In this document: in pieces, positions 50,750 through 60,015 of the stretch
Layout: every line of letters starts with the position of its first letter
Numbering within the stretch: the first letter of the stretch is position 1
Source of the DNA: Buchananella felis
Lineage (GTDB): Bacteria > Actinomycetota > Actinomycetes > Actinomycetales > Actinomycetaceae
NCBI RefSeq assembly: GCF_041380015.1
Contig: NZ_CP159978.1
Length of the DNA stretch: 64,000 bases
Direction: 5' to 3' (one strand)
The notes under the pieces: generated by a model
Told to the model about the DNA's origin: nothing
The model's database searches: none
What the model saw: the letters and a program-made list of their open reading frames with translations, nothing else
Position numbers and translations under genes: made by a program

Positions 50750-52765
50750 TTAGACTCCCTTGGCGCAGATCGCCAGGAGCTGGGGGCCGTAGCGGTGCAG
50801 CTTGGTCTCCCCCACCCCGCGCACGCGCGCCAGCTGGTCCAGGTCCGTGGGCCGCTGCAGGGCCACGTCCTGCAGGGTGGCGTCGTGGAAGATCGTGTAG
50901 GCGGGCTTGCCCTGGGCCTTGGCCTCGGCGGCGCGCCACTCCACCAGCTCCTCGAACAGGACCAGGGTGGCGGCGTCGGCGTCCAGGCTGAAACGCTCGC
51001 GCCGCTCGCGCGCCGCAGCGCGCCCGGTGCGCTGCGGCGTGACGTCACTGGGCCAGATCCCGTTCAGGAAGCGACTGGGCTTGCGCGACCCCCGCCCGCC
51101 ACTGTGGCGAGCGCGGGCGTACGACAGGCGCAGGTGCTCGCGGGCGCGCGTGATCCCCACGTAGAGCAGGCGGCGTTCCTCCTCGATGGACTCGGGCAGC
51201 TCGGCCAGCGAGATCGGCAACAGTCCGTCGCTGAGCCCGGCCAGGAACACCGCGTCCCACTCCAGTCCCTTGGCGGCGTGCAGGGAGGCCAGGGTGACGC
51301 CCTCCACGGTGGGGGCGTGCTGGGAGGCGGCCCGCTCCTCCAGTTCGGCCACGAAGGCGGGCAGGTCTAGGCCCCGCTCCTCGTGGAGGGTGGCGGCCAG
51401 CTCGTCCAGGGCGCGCAGGGACTCCCAGCGCTCGCGCACGGCCCCGCGCGCGGCCGGGGGCTGCTCGCTCCAGCCCAGGCTGGTCAGCACCTCCCGCACC
51501 GCGGTGGGCAGCGCCTCGGTGGCGGAGTTCGCGTTCGAGCGCAGCAGCAGCATGGCCTCGCGCACCTCCGGGCGGGCGAAGAACCGCACCCCGCCGTGCA
51601 TGACGTAACCGATCCCGGCGGCGGAGAGCGCGTCCTCGAACGCCTGCGACTGCCCGTTGGTGCGGTACAGGATCGCGATCTCGGAAAGGGGCACGCCCTT
51701 GCTGGCCAGGTCCGCCACCTGCGCGGCGATCCCGCTGGCCTCTGCGGCGTCGTCCGAATAGACCTCGAACTCCACCGGCACGGAGGAGGGCCGCTGTGCC
51801 ACCAGCTTCACCGCACCGGGCAGGCGCGCCCCGGCCCCGGCCTTTTCCAGCACGGTGTTGGCCAGGCTGACCACCTGCGGGGTGGAGCGGTAGTCGCGCA
51901 CCAGCTGGATCGTGCGCGCCCCCGGGTAGCGGCGTGCGAAGCCGGTCAGGTAGCGCGGGGAGGCGCCGGTGAAGGAGTAGATGGTCTGGGCCACGTCCCC
52001 CACCACGCAGATGTCGCGCCGCTCCCCCAGCCAGGAGTCCAGCAGGGACTGCTGCAGCGGGGAGACGTCCTGGTACTCGTCCACCACGAACACGCTGTAC
52101 TGGTTGCGCACCGCCCGCACGATGTCCTCGCGCTCCAACAGGATGCCCTTGAGCACCAGCAGCACGTCCTCGAAGTCCAGCACGTTGCGCTCGTGCTTAG
52201 CGATCTCGTAGAGCTCCAGCAGTTGGGCCACGCGGCCCGGCTCCAGCCCGGCCGGTGCCTCCCGCCCCGCCGCGCGCAGCGCGTCCGCGTAGTCCTGCGG
52301 CCCCACCAGGCTCACCTTGGCCCACTCGACCTCGCTGGCCAGGTCCCGCACCGTGGTCTTGTCCGTGGCCAGGCCCATGCGGGCGGCGGCCGCCGCTACC
52401 AGGGGCGCCTTGTGTTCCTGCAGCGGGGGCCGCTGCCCGCCCACTGCGCTGGACCAGAAGTGCGTCAGTTGGCGCAGGGCGGCGGAGTGGAAGGTGCGGG
52501 CCTGCACCTTGGACACGCCCAGCGTTCCCAGCCGCGAGCGCATCTCCCCGGCGGCGCGGGAGGTGAAGGACAACGCCAACACCGAGGCGGGCAGGTACTC
52601 CCCCGTGGCCACGCCGTAGGCGATGCGGTAGGTGATCGCCCGCGTCTTGCCGGTGCCCGCGCCGGCCAGCACGCACAGCGGCCCGCGCAGGTGGGTGGCC
52701 ACCTCGCGTTGGTCCGGGTCCAGTGCCTCCAGCAGAGCCTGCGCATCCCCAGCTATTTGAGCCAT
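50750..52765 (-). CDS. uvrD2: UvrD2-type ATP-dependent DNA helicase with HRDC domain
   Basis: The 671-residue SF1 helicase has Walker A GAGTGKTRAITYR, motif II VFVVDEYQDVSPLQQ, GDVAQTIYSFTGA (III), VRDYRSTPQVV (IV), LASLHAAKGLEWDAVFL (V) and RLLYVGITRAREHL (VI). A C-terminal HRDC-like domain spans about 590-671. This is the actinobacterial UvrD2 layout. It unwinds DNA in repair. Confidence 0.94.
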   Translation of the reverse strand: MAQIAGDAQALLEALDPDQREVATHLRGPLCVLAGAGTGKTRAITYRIAYGVATGEYLPASVLALSFTSRAAGEMRSRLGTLGVSKVQARTFHSAALRQLTHFWSSAVGGQRPPLQEHKAPLVAAAAARMGLATDKTTVRDLASEVEWAKVSLVGPQDYADALRAAGREAPAGLEPGRVAQLLELYEIAKHERNVLDFEDVLLVLKGILLEREDIVRAVRNQYSVFVVDEYQDVSPLQQSLLDSWLGERRDICVVGDVAQTIYSFTGASPRYLTGFARRYPGARTIQLVRDYRSTPQVVSLANTVLEKAGAGARLPGAVKLVAQRPSSVPVEFEVYSDDAAEASGIAAQVADLASKGVPLSEIAILYRTNGQSQAFEDALSAAGIGYVMHGGVRFFARPEVREAMLLLRSNANSATEALPTAVREVLTSLGWSEQPPAARGAVRERWESLRALDELAATLHEERGLDLPAFVAELEERAASQHAPTVEGVTLASLHAAKGLEWDAVFLAGLSDGLLPISLAELPESIEEERRLLYVGITRAREHLRLSYARARHSGGRGSRKPSRFLNGIWPSDVTPQRTGRAAARERRERFSLDADAATLVLFEELVEWRAAEAKAQGKPAYTIFHDATLQDVALQRPTDLDQLARVRGVGETKLHRYGPQLLAICAKGV

Positions 52766-52799
52766 TTTTCCTCCTGGCTTTCCATCATGCCAGGCCCCA

Positions 52800-53765
52800 C
52801 TAACATTGCTCGGCCAGCCAGCTTTCGATCAACAGGCGGGCCACCGACGCCCCGCGCGGCAGCCGCAGCTGCCCGCTGGCGGTCAGGGCGCGCACCTGGG
52901 CGCGCGTGTAGAAGTCCGCCTGCGTCACCTCCACGCCGTCCACGGCCACCTGCCCGGTCACGCGCGCCGTGAAGGCCAGCATGAGCGAGCGCGGGAACGG
53001 CCACGGCTGGGAGGTGACGTAGCGCAGCGAGGTCACCTCCAGCCCCACTTCCTCGCGGGCCTCGCGCCGCACGGTGGACTCCAGCGACTCTCCCGGGTCC
53101 ACGAAACCGGCGATCACGCTGCGCCACCCGGGCCGGTGACGCGGCCCGCTGGCCAGCAGCAGGCGGTCGTCCTGGTCCAGCAGCGCCACGATGATGGCGG
53201 GATCCACGCGCGGGAACACGGCCGCCCCGCAGCCCGTGCACCGCCGCGCCCACCCCTGCTCGCTCATCTGGCTGGGCCGCCCGCAGGAGGGGCAAAAACC
53301 GTGCGAGGTGTGGAACGCCGCCAGCGCGCAGCCCGCCACCGCCGCCGCACAGTCCACCGCCCCCAACTGCTGCGCCACGGCGGCCAGCCCCGCCCAGTCC
53401 GGGCCCTCCTGCGCCACCATCCGCACAAACAGCGGCCGATTCTCCTGGTTTTGGTGGCCGACGTTGCCGCCCGCCTGTCCCAGAGGCGGCCGCGCGGAGA
53501 GGCGGCCGGCGGCAGCGTCGTCCACCCCAAGGTCGAACGAATCGGCGCCGGCGGAGAGGGCGGCCAGGGAGCGGCCCAGGTAGATGTCTGACTCGGTGGG
53601 GCCGCTCAGCCAGCGCAGCCCGGTCCCGGCGGCGTCCAGGGGGACCTTGCCGGTGGGGGAAACGGGCAGGACTTGGGCGAGTGGGTCGGCCAGCGCCAGG
53701 CCCACGGCGGCGGGGTCCCGGTAGGGCTTGACGAAGCCGGAGCGCGACAGGATCGGAGCGAACAC
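52800..53765 (-). CDS. nudC: NAD+ diphosphatase / NAD-decapping hydrolase
   Basis: The 321-residue protein has a four-cysteine zinc ribbon (CPSCGRP and CTGCGA), a Nudix box (GFVDPGESLESTVRREAREE followed by VGL) and the NudC signature SQPWPFPRS. It cleaves NAD(H) and removes NAD caps from RNA. The variable region before the ribbon contains an exact GGACGACGCTGCC word (53511-53523, minus strand). The GTG start lies just after an in-frame stop. Confidence 0.93.
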   Translation of the reverse strand: MFAPILSRSGFVKPYRDPAAVGLALADPLAQVLPVSPTGKVPLDAAGTGLRWLSGPTESDIYLGRSLAALSAGADSFDLGVDDAAAGRLSARPPLGQAGGNVGHQNQENRPLFVRMVAQEGPDWAGLAAVAQQLGAVDCAAAVAGCALAAFHTSHGFCPSCGRPSQMSEQGWARRCTGCGAAVFPRVDPAIIVALLDQDDRLLLASGPRHRPGWRSVIAGFVDPGESLESTVRREAREEVGLEVTSLRYVTSQPWPFPRSLMLAFTARVTGQVAVDGVEVTQADFYTRAQVRALTASGQLRLPRGASVARLLIESWLAEQC

Positions 53766-53809
53766 CTCTAAAGGGTGTCACATGCTCGCCACCGTCCTTC
53801 GCCACCTTG

Positions 53810-53824
53810 CCTGTTTCAAACAGG
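53810..53824. promoter_or_regulatory. operator-like palindrome between nudC and the GH84 gene
   Basis: CCTGTTTCAAACAGG is a perfect 7-bp inverted repeat around one base, 84 bp before the GH84 start and 44 bp before the nudC start. It is A/T-richer than its surroundings. A regulator-binding site is likely; the regulator is not visible. Confidence 0.45.
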
Positions 53825-53908
53825 GGTATAGGGCGGGGCAAGAGGACTAGGGTGAGACGAGCAGCTCAACACTGCATCCCTTTTATCAATGACGCTGAAA
53901 GGTGAAAA

Positions 53909-56900
53909 GTGCCCATCCAACGCAAACCAGTAGCGCTGCTGGCCGCAATGGCCGCAGCCTTTAGCGCACTGGTCTCACCCGCCTTCCTGGCCACGCCGGC
54001 CCTGGCTGATGAGACCCTTCCCGAGGTATTCCCCGCCCCGATCTCCATGACCGCCAACACCACCTCGGTGGCGTTGAAGGGAGCGGTAACCATCGTTGCC
54101 CCCGCCGACGCGGACGCCCCCACGATCCGCGTCCTGCGGGAGATCGTGCAGGCAGCGGGCGGCACGGCCACCGTGGCCCAGGCCATGCCCACCAGCGGCA
54201 CCGCGATCCTGCTCTCCCTGGACGGCACCGGCACCGACGTGACCGCCGCCCTGGCCGCCGCCAGCGTGGAGGGGCCCGCCTCCCTGAAGGCGGAGGGCTA
54301 CGTCCTTGCCACCACCACCTACCAGAACGTCCCCACCGTGGTGCTGGCCGGTAAGGACGCCGACGGTGCCTTCTACGGCGCCCAGACGCTACGCCAGCTG
54401 GTGGTGGACGGCAACGTGGCGGGCGCTGCGGTGCGCGACAACCCGCTGATGAGCATCCGCGGCACCATCGAGGGCTTCTACGGCATCCCGTGGTCCCACC
54501 AGGCCCGCCTGGACCTGATCGAGTTCTCCGGCAAGAACAAGATGAACACGTTCATCTACAGCCCGAAGGACGACCAGCTGGCCCGCCACCAGTGGAAGAC
54601 GCTCTACCCGGCGGACGAGCTGAACCGGATGGGCGAGCTCATCGAGCGCGCCAACGCCAACCACGTGGACTTCACCTACGTGATCTCCCCCGGTAACACC
54701 ATCTGCTACTCCCGCCAGGCGGACTACGACCAGGTGGTGGCCAAGTTCGAGCAGATCCGCTCCAAGGGCGGCCACTCCTTCTACGTGGCGTTGGACGACA
54801 TCAACCCGAGGCTCAACTGCCAGGAGGACCGCGAGAAGTACGGCAACATCCCCAACTGGGGCTTCCTTGCCGTGGCGCAGGCGGAGTTCCTCAACAAGCT
54901 GCAGACCGAGTACATCGAGCCCAACAACCTGGACGACCTGCAGACCGTCCCGACCAACTACAACGGCTCTCGGGAGGATCCCTACAAGCGCCAGTTCGGC
55001 GAGAAGCTGAACGACAAGGTGCGCGTGCAGTGGACCGGTGAGGGCGTGTTCAGTGACACGATCACCGACGCCTCCGTGCAGGCCGCCGTGCGTTCCTACC
55101 GCACCAACCGCCTCTACATCTGGGACAACTTCCCGGTCAACGACGGCCAGCGCAACCGCCTGTTCCTCAACCCCCTGGACGGGCGCTCCCCCAACCTCTA
55201 CAAGTACATCGAGGGCTTCACCGCCAACCCGATGATCCAGCCCTACGCCTCCCTGATCTCGCTGGCGGGCTACGCGGACTACACGTGGAACCCGCCCGCC
55301 TACAACCCGCAAAAGACCTACAAGCGGATCCTGGATGAGCTGGCCGGACCGGACCCGCAGGTGCGCAAGGCGCTGGAGGTATTCGCCGACGTGAACCAGT
55401 CCTGGCGCCCCTACCGTCCCAACTCCCCGCTGGCTCCCCAGTTCACCGCCGACCTGCAGTCCTTCCGCGCGGGCAACAAGCAGCCGCTGCTGGACCGCCT
55501 CCAGGTGCTCTCCGAGCTGCCGGAGGTGCTGGCGCAGATGGACAACAAGGGCTTCGTGACCGACGCCCAGGGCTGGATCGAGTCCGCCGCCTGGTGGGCC
55601 GCCAGCCTGGGGAACCTGATCGCGGCCAACGACGCCGTCAAGGCCGGCACCGGCGAGGCGGTGGCGACCGGGGTAACGGCCGGGGTTGTCTACCACGACC
55701 TGACCCTCCAGCCGACCGTGGACGACATGCGCGAGGACTCCGTCTTGCAGAAGGCAGTCATCGTCCCCTCCGTGGGCGACACGCGCTTCGACGAGCTGAA
55801 GGCCGAGCTGTTCCCGCCGCTGGACGCCTGGCTGGGCGCCACCCCGATGCCGGGCGCTGCCGCCTACTCCGCTCAGCCCAGCACCAACATGGGCCAGTAC
55901 AGCAACAACTCCCCGGCCAAGGCCGTGGACGGCAACCCGGACACCTTGTGGTGGTCCAACACCGCGGGTGACACCGGCCGCTACTTCCAGCTGGACCTGG
56001 GCTCGGTTAAGACCATCGGCTCCATCAAGCTGCAGCAGTCCGACAACGACACCGCCACCAGTGGAGACATGATCTACAGCGGCGTCATCGAGGTTTCCGC
56101 CACGGGCGACTCCTGGAAGCAAGTGGGCACCGTCTCCAACCAGCCGGTGGTTCACCTGCAGCTGGCCACCCCGGAGGAGGCCCGCTTCGTTCGCTTGCGC
56201 GCCACCAGCAACAACCCGGGTGGCAAGTGGGTGAAGATCCGCGAGTTCCAGGTGGCCGGCACGGTCACCTCGTTCTCCACCACCTTCGAGGCCGCCTCCG
56301 GCACGGTGCTGTCCGTCGCTGATGGCAAGCTGGAGACCGGCTTCATGGCCCCCGTGACCCAGGACAAGGGCACGATCACCCGCCAGATCCAGGCGGGCAC
56401 GACCCCGAAGTTCGCCACGGTGGTTGGCATGGGTAAGGGCAAGATCGAGGCCCAGGTGGCCGGTGAGTGGGCACAGATCGGCACGATCGACTCCGACGAG
56501 TCCCTGCACGAGGCCGCCATCCCGGCCGGGGCCACGGCGGTTCGCCTGGACTTCACCGGGCCGGACCCGGTGATGGTGCAGGAGTTCGCTCTGCGCACCG
56601 GCCCGGCGCTGGACGGCACCACGCCGCCGACCCCGGAGCCCACGCAGAGCGCGACCCCGGAGCCGACCCAGAGCGCGACCCCGGAACCCACGCAGAGCGC
56701 CACCCCGGAGCCGACCCAGAGCGCGACCCCGGAACCGACCCAGAGCGCGACCCCGGAGCCCACGCAGAGCGCCACCCCGGAGCCGACCCAGTCCGCCACC
56801 CCGGAGCCCACGCAGTCCGCCACCCCGGCCCCGCAGCCGCCGATGAAGCGCTTCGAGGGCACGGACCGGATCGACACGGCCCTGAAGATCGCTGGCGACA

Positions 56901-57715
56901 AGGCCACCACGGTGGTCCTGGCGAACGCGTGGGCGCCCGCTGACGGCCTGGTGGCGACCCCGCTGGCCGACGCGCTCGACGCCCCGCTGCTGCTGACCGG
57001 CCGCGAGCTGGACCCCCGCGTGGAGCGATGGCTCGCTGACGCGAAGGTGGAGCGCGTGGTGGTCATGGGCCAGACCGGCTCCATCTCCGCCGCGGCGGAG
57101 AACAAGCTGGTCGGCATGGGCATCGTCGTGGACCGCGTGGGTGGCCCCACCCGGTACGCCACCTCGGTGCTCGCAGCTGCGGAGATGGAGCGCGCCACCG
57201 GCGAGGTGGCGATGCGGGCGTTCGTGGTCAACGGCGAGTCCATGGCCGACGCCTTGGCCGCCGGCCCCGTCGCCGCCAAGGAGGACCTGCCGATCCTGCT
57301 GGTCGCCAACAGCGCCCACTCGCAGGCGAGCGTGAACTACCTGCGCCAGAACGGCATCGCCGCCCTGGCCGTGGGTGGCGGCGCCGCCCGCGACCTGCAG
57401 GCGGTGGGGGTGCGCCCGGCGGTGGTCGTGGCGGGCACCGACCGTTACGACACGGCCGCTTCGCTGGCCACGCGCTTCATGCCCTCGGCGCAGCTGGTGG
57501 GTATCGCCAACGGTTCGTCCCTGGTGGACGCCCTGGCGGGCGGCGTGGACGTGGCCAAGGACCAGGGTGTGCTGCTGTTCACCCGCTCCAACACGGTCCC
57601 GGGCACCACGGCGGACTTCGTCAAGGCCAGCGGCGCTAAGGCCATCCGCCTCTACGGCGGCACTACGTCGCTGGACACCAACGTGCAGCAGGAGCTGGAG
57701 CGGCTCGTGAAGTAG
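53909..57715 (+). CDS. secreted GH84 beta-N-acetylglucosaminidase with CBM32 and CWB2 repeats
   Basis: The 1268-residue protein has a signal peptide (cleavage likely after ALA33), then a GH84 domain: IRGTIEGFYGIPWSHQARLD and the catalytic Asp pair in FYVALDDINPRL (296-297). A discoidin-type CBM32 at about 657-785 follows (PAKAVDGNPDTLWWS), then eight PEPTQSAT repeats at 909-972, and three cell-wall-binding CWB2 modules from about 979 (RFEGTDRIDTALKIA). It should release GlcNAc from host mucin or hyaluronan-like glycans while held on the cell wall by CWB2. GTG start with AAAGGTG upstream. Confidence 0.94.
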   Translation: MPIQRKPVALLAAMAAAFSALVSPAFLATPALADETLPEVFPAPISMTANTTSVALKGAVTIVAPADADAPTIRVLREIVQAAGGTATVAQAMPTSGTAILLSLDGTGTDVTAALAAASVEGPASLKAEGYVLATTTYQNVPTVVLAGKDADGAFYGAQTLRQLVVDGNVAGAAVRDNPLMSIRGTIEGFYGIPWSHQARLDLIEFSGKNKMNTFIYSPKDDQLARHQWKTLYPADELNRMGELIERANANHVDFTYVISPGNTICYSRQADYDQVVAKFEQIRSKGGHSFYVALDDINPRLNCQEDREKYGNIPNWGFLAVAQAEFLNKLQTEYIEPNNLDDLQTVPTNYNGSREDPYKRQFGEKLNDKVRVQWTGEGVFSDTITDASVQAAVRSYRTNRLYIWDNFPVNDGQRNRLFLNPLDGRSPNLYKYIEGFTANPMIQPYASLISLAGYADYTWNPPAYNPQKTYKRILDELAGPDPQVRKALEVFADVNQSWRPYRPNSPLAPQFTADLQSFRAGNKQPLLDRLQVLSELPEVLAQMDNKGFVTDAQGWIESAAWWAASLGNLIAANDAVKAGTGEAVATGVTAGVVYHDLTLQPTVDDMREDSVLQKAVIVPSVGDTRFDELKAELFPPLDAWLGATPMPGAAAYSAQPSTNMGQYSNNSPAKAVDGNPDTLWWSNTAGDTGRYFQLDLGSVKTIGSIKLQQSDNDTATSGDMIYSGVIEVSATGDSWKQVGTVSNQPVVHLQLATPEEARFVRLRATSNNPGGKWVKIREFQVAGTVTSFSTTFEAASGTVLSVADGKLETGFMAPVTQDKGTITRQIQAGTTPKFATVVGMGKGKIEAQVAGEWAQIGTIDSDESLHEAAIPAGATAVRLDFTGPDPVMVQEFALRTGPALDGTTPPTPEPTQSATPEPTQSATPEPTQSATPEPTQSATPEPTQSATPEPTQSATPEPTQSATPEPTQSATPAPQPPMKRFEGTDRIDTALKIAGDKATTVVLANAWAPADGLVATPLADALDAPLLLTGRELDPRVERWLADAKVERVVVMGQTGSISAAAENKLVGMGIVVDRVGGPTRYATSVLAAAEMERATGEVAMRAFVVNGESMADALAAGPVAAKEDLPILLVANSAHSQASVNYLRQNGIAALAVGGGAARDLQAVGVRPAVVVAGTDRYDTAASLATRFMPSAQLVGIANGSSLVDALAGGVDVAKDQGVLLFTRSNTVPGTTADFVKASGAKAIRLYGGTTSLDTNVQQELERLVK
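56633..56824. repeat. 24-bp tandem repeat in the GH84 linker, eight copies
   Basis: Eight in-frame 24-bp units each encode PEPTQSAT. Synonymous differences (ACG/ACC, AGC/TCC) show the units are not all recent. Copy number changes would alter the stalk between the catalytic part and the wall anchor. Confidence 0.95.
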
Positions 57716-57737
57716 CCGCGTGCTCCCAAAGCGCGCC

Positions 57738-57780
57738 CGGTGGGGCGGTCGGCGTGAGGCCGGCCGCCCCACCGGCGTCT
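57738..57780 (+). terminator. terminator of the GH84 gene
   Basis: CGGTGGGGCGGTCGG pairs with CCGGCCGCCCCACCG with one wobble, and is followed by GCGTCTTT. Confidence 0.8.
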
Positions 57781-57816
57781 TTCCGTGCCACACTTTCCCT
57801 GGCGAAAGGAGAAGAA

Positions 57817-58296
57817 ATGAGCGACGTCGTACTGGAGGAGGGCCAGCTGGCCCCCGACTTCACGCTCCCGGTGGCCGGCGGTGGCACCGTCACGCTGAGC
57901 GAGGAGCTGACCAAGCACGCCCGAGGGGTGGTGGTCTACTTCTACCCCAAGGCCTCCACGCCGGGCTGCACCAAGCAGGCCTGCGACTTCACCGACTCCT
58001 TTGCCGGCTTCAAGGCCGCCGGTTACGGCGTCATCGGCATCTCCCCCGATTCCGTGGCCGCCCAGGACCGCTTCGCCGAGAAGTACTCCGTGCCCTTCGC
58101 GCTGGCCTGCGACGAGGACAAGGCGGTCTCGGCCGCCTGGGGCACGTGGGGTGAGAAGAAGAACTACGGGCGCATCTTCCTGGGCATCCGCCGCTCCACC
58201 TTCGTGGTGGCACCGGACGGGACCCTGACGAAGGTGGCCTACAACGTCAAGGCCACCGGCCACGTGGCCCGACTGCGCAAGGAGCTGGGGATCTGA
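57817..58296 (+). CDS. bcp: thioredoxin-dependent thiol peroxidase (Bcp/PrxQ)
   Basis: The 159-residue peroxiredoxin has FYPKASTPGCTKQACDF, with peroxidatic and resolving cysteines five residues apart as in PrxQ. DEDKAVSAAWGTWGEKKNYG and RSTFVVAPDG follow. It reduces peroxides with thioredoxin in the cytosol. A strong AAAGGAG precedes the ATG. Its stop overlaps the rph start by one base (TGATG). Confidence 0.95.
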   Translation: MSDVVLEEGQLAPDFTLPVAGGGTVTLSEELTKHARGVVVYFYPKASTPGCTKQACDFTDSFAGFKAAGYGVIGISPDSVAAQDRFAEKYSVPFALACDEDKAVSAAWGTWGEKKNYGRIFLGIRRSTFVVAPDGTLTKVAYNVKATGHVARLRKELGI

Positions 58297-59180
58297 TGGG
58301 CAAGCAGGCAAGTAACCAGGCGGCCGTGGGCGCGGGGCGGGCGGAGGCAACGTCGTCCACCGCATCCTTCCGGCGCGCGGACGGGCGGCGCACAAACGAG
58401 CTGCGCCCGGTGCGCATCACCCGCAACTGGCTGGACAACGCCGAGGGCAGCGTTTTGATCGAGTTCGGTGGCACGCGCGTGCTGTGCGTGGCCTCGTTCA
58501 CCGCCGGGGTGCCCAGGTGGAAGAAGGACTCGGGCGAGGGCTGGGTGACGGCCGAGTACGCGATGCTGCCGCGCGCCACCTCCACCCGCTCGCAGCGCGA
58601 GAGCGTCAAGGGCAAGATCGGCGGGCGCACCCACGAGATCTCGCGGCTGATCGGTCGTTCCCTGCGCGCCATCATCGACCTGCAGGCGCTGGGCGAGAAC
58701 ACGATCGTGGTGGACTGCGACGTGTTGCAGGCCGACGGCGGCACCCGCACCGCCTCCATCACCGGCGCCTACGTGGCGCTGGCTGACGCGGTGGCCTGGG
58801 GTGTCGCGGCCGGGCACATCAACCCGGTGGCCGGTCGGCCCGTGCTGAAGGACTCGGTGGCGGCGATCTCCGTGGGCGTGGTGGACGGGCGGGCCTGCCT
58901 GGACCTGCCTTACGTGGAGGACGTCGCGGCGGACACGGACATGAACGTGGTGGTCACGGGCAGCGGCGACTTCGTGGAGGTGCAGGGCACCGCTGAGGGC
59001 GTGCCGTTCAAGCGCGTCGAGCTGGATGAGCTGCTAGACCTGGCCCTGGCCGGCACCAGCGAGCTGGCGCGCCTACAAAGGGCCGCGCTGGAGGGCAACT
59101 GGGACGTCACCGAGGGCGGCGCCAGCCCGGAGGGCGAGGAGTGGGGCGTCGACGCGCAGGACGGGGAGGACGCCGAGTGA
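58296..59180 (+). CDS. rph: ribonuclease PH
   Basis: The 294-residue protein has the RNase PH core: RADGRRTNELRPVRITRNWL, GWVTAEYAMLPRAT, IGRSLRAIIDLQALGE, VDCDVLQADGGTRTASITGA. It trims tRNA 3-prime ends using phosphate. An extra N-terminal tail of about 25 residues contains a GGACGACGTT word (58349, minus strand), and the acidic C-terminal tail is longer than usual. It overlaps bcp by one base and rdgB by four. Confidence 0.96.
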   Translation: MGKQASNQAAVGAGRAEATSSTASFRRADGRRTNELRPVRITRNWLDNAEGSVLIEFGGTRVLCVASFTAGVPRWKKDSGEGWVTAEYAMLPRATSTRSQRESVKGKIGGRTHEISRLIGRSLRAIIDLQALGENTIVVDCDVLQADGGTRTASITGAYVALADAVAWGVAAGHINPVAGRPVLKDSVAAISVGVVDGRACLDLPYVEDVAADTDMNVVVTGSGDFVEVQGTAEGVPFKRVELDELLDLALAGTSELARLQRAALEGNWDVTEGGASPEGEEWGVDAQDGEDAE

Positions 59181-59782
59181 AGCGCGTAGTCCTGGCCACC
59201 TTCAACGAGCACAAGGCCAGCGAGGTCCAGGCGATCTTCACCGACCTGGGGGTGGAGGTGGAGGTGGTTTCCGCCGCCTCCCTGGGCCTGTCCTCCCCAG
59301 TGGAGGACGGCGTGACCTTCGAGGCCAACGCGCTGCTCAAGGCCCGCGCCGCCTTCGCGGAGTGCGGCCTGCCGGTGCTGGCCGACGATTCCGGCATCTG
59401 CGTGGACGTGCTGGGCGGCGCCCCGGGCGTGTTTTCTGCCCGCTGGTCCGGTGGCGCAGGCGTGGCTGAGAACACCGACCTGCTTTTGCGCCAGTTGGCC
59501 GACGTCCCACCGGCCCACCGTGGGGCGCAGTTTGTGGCCGTGGTGGCCCTGGTGGCGCCCGGCGCCGACGGGCAGCCAGTGGAGCAGGTGGTGCGCGGCG
59601 AGATCGCGGGCAACCTGACCTACGAGCGCCGGGGCGAGGGCGGCTTTGGCTACGACCCGATCTTCGTGCCAATCGGCTACGAGGTCACCACTGCGGAGCT
59701 GAGCGCGCAGGAGAAGAACCGCATCTCCCACCGGCGCCGGGCGCTGGAGGCGATCGCTCCCTTCCTGAAGGCGCTGGCCTAG
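59177..59782 (+). CDS. rdgB: XTP/dITP diphosphatase (RdgB/HAM1)
   Basis: The 201-residue protein has VVLATFNEHKASEVQAI (usual ATxNxxK), LADDSGICVDVLGGAPGVFS and GEGGFGYDPIFVP with a late RISHRRRAL, all Ham1-family motifs. It removes non-canonical purine nucleoside triphosphates. The GTG start overlaps the rph stop in GTGA, the common rph-rdgB coupling. Confidence 0.95.
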   Translation: MKRVVLATFNEHKASEVQAIFTDLGVEVEVVSAASLGLSSPVEDGVTFEANALLKARAAFAECGLPVLADDSGICVDVLGGAPGVFSARWSGGAGVAENTDLLLRQLADVPPAHRGAQFVAVVALVAPGADGQPVEQVVRGEIAGNLTYERRGEGGFGYDPIFVPIGYEVTTAELSAQEKNRISHRRRALEAIAPFLKALA

Positions 59783-59793
59783 CGGTACTGCGA

Positions 59794-59824
59794 GCGGGTT
59801 GGGGCGTCAACTGCACCAACCCGC
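59794..59824 (+). terminator. possible terminator after rdgB
   Basis: GCGGGTTGG pairs with CCAACCCGC across a 13-base loop directly after the rdgB stop. No T-run follows. Confidence 0.5.
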
Positions 59825-59961
59825 CGGCGGGCAAAGCGACTCCTGGCGGGCTTACTAACTAGCGGGCGAGCAGGTTAGCTGCCTGGCCTCGAGGGAAACC
59901 GCCCAGCGGTTCTCGCAGGCTGGGCGGCAACGTCGCCCCCGCTGCCTGCCTAGACGAGCTT

Positions 59962-59995
59962 GAGGGCGGGGCACCATCGCCGGTGCCCCGCCCTC
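59962..59995 (-). terminator. terminator of ppc
   Basis: A perfect 14-bp stem (59962-59975 with 59982-59995) lies just downstream of ppc on the minus strand. The rest of the 233-bp rdgB-ppc gap shows only a GGCAACGTCG word variant at 59927. Confidence 0.8.
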
Positions 59996-60015
59996 GTGCT
60001 GCCTGCTTGAACTGA

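Noticed and set aside
54389..57793. A 1134-codon minus-strand open frame
   Set aside because: It is antisense to the GH84 gene, with His/Gly/Arg-rich composition typical of a shadow frame and no recognisable domain.
1061..58358. GGACGACGYT as a strand-polar Chi or KOPS signal
   Set aside because: Ten copies read on plus and six on minus, interleaved along the window, so there is no clear polarity here; a genome-wide test is needed.
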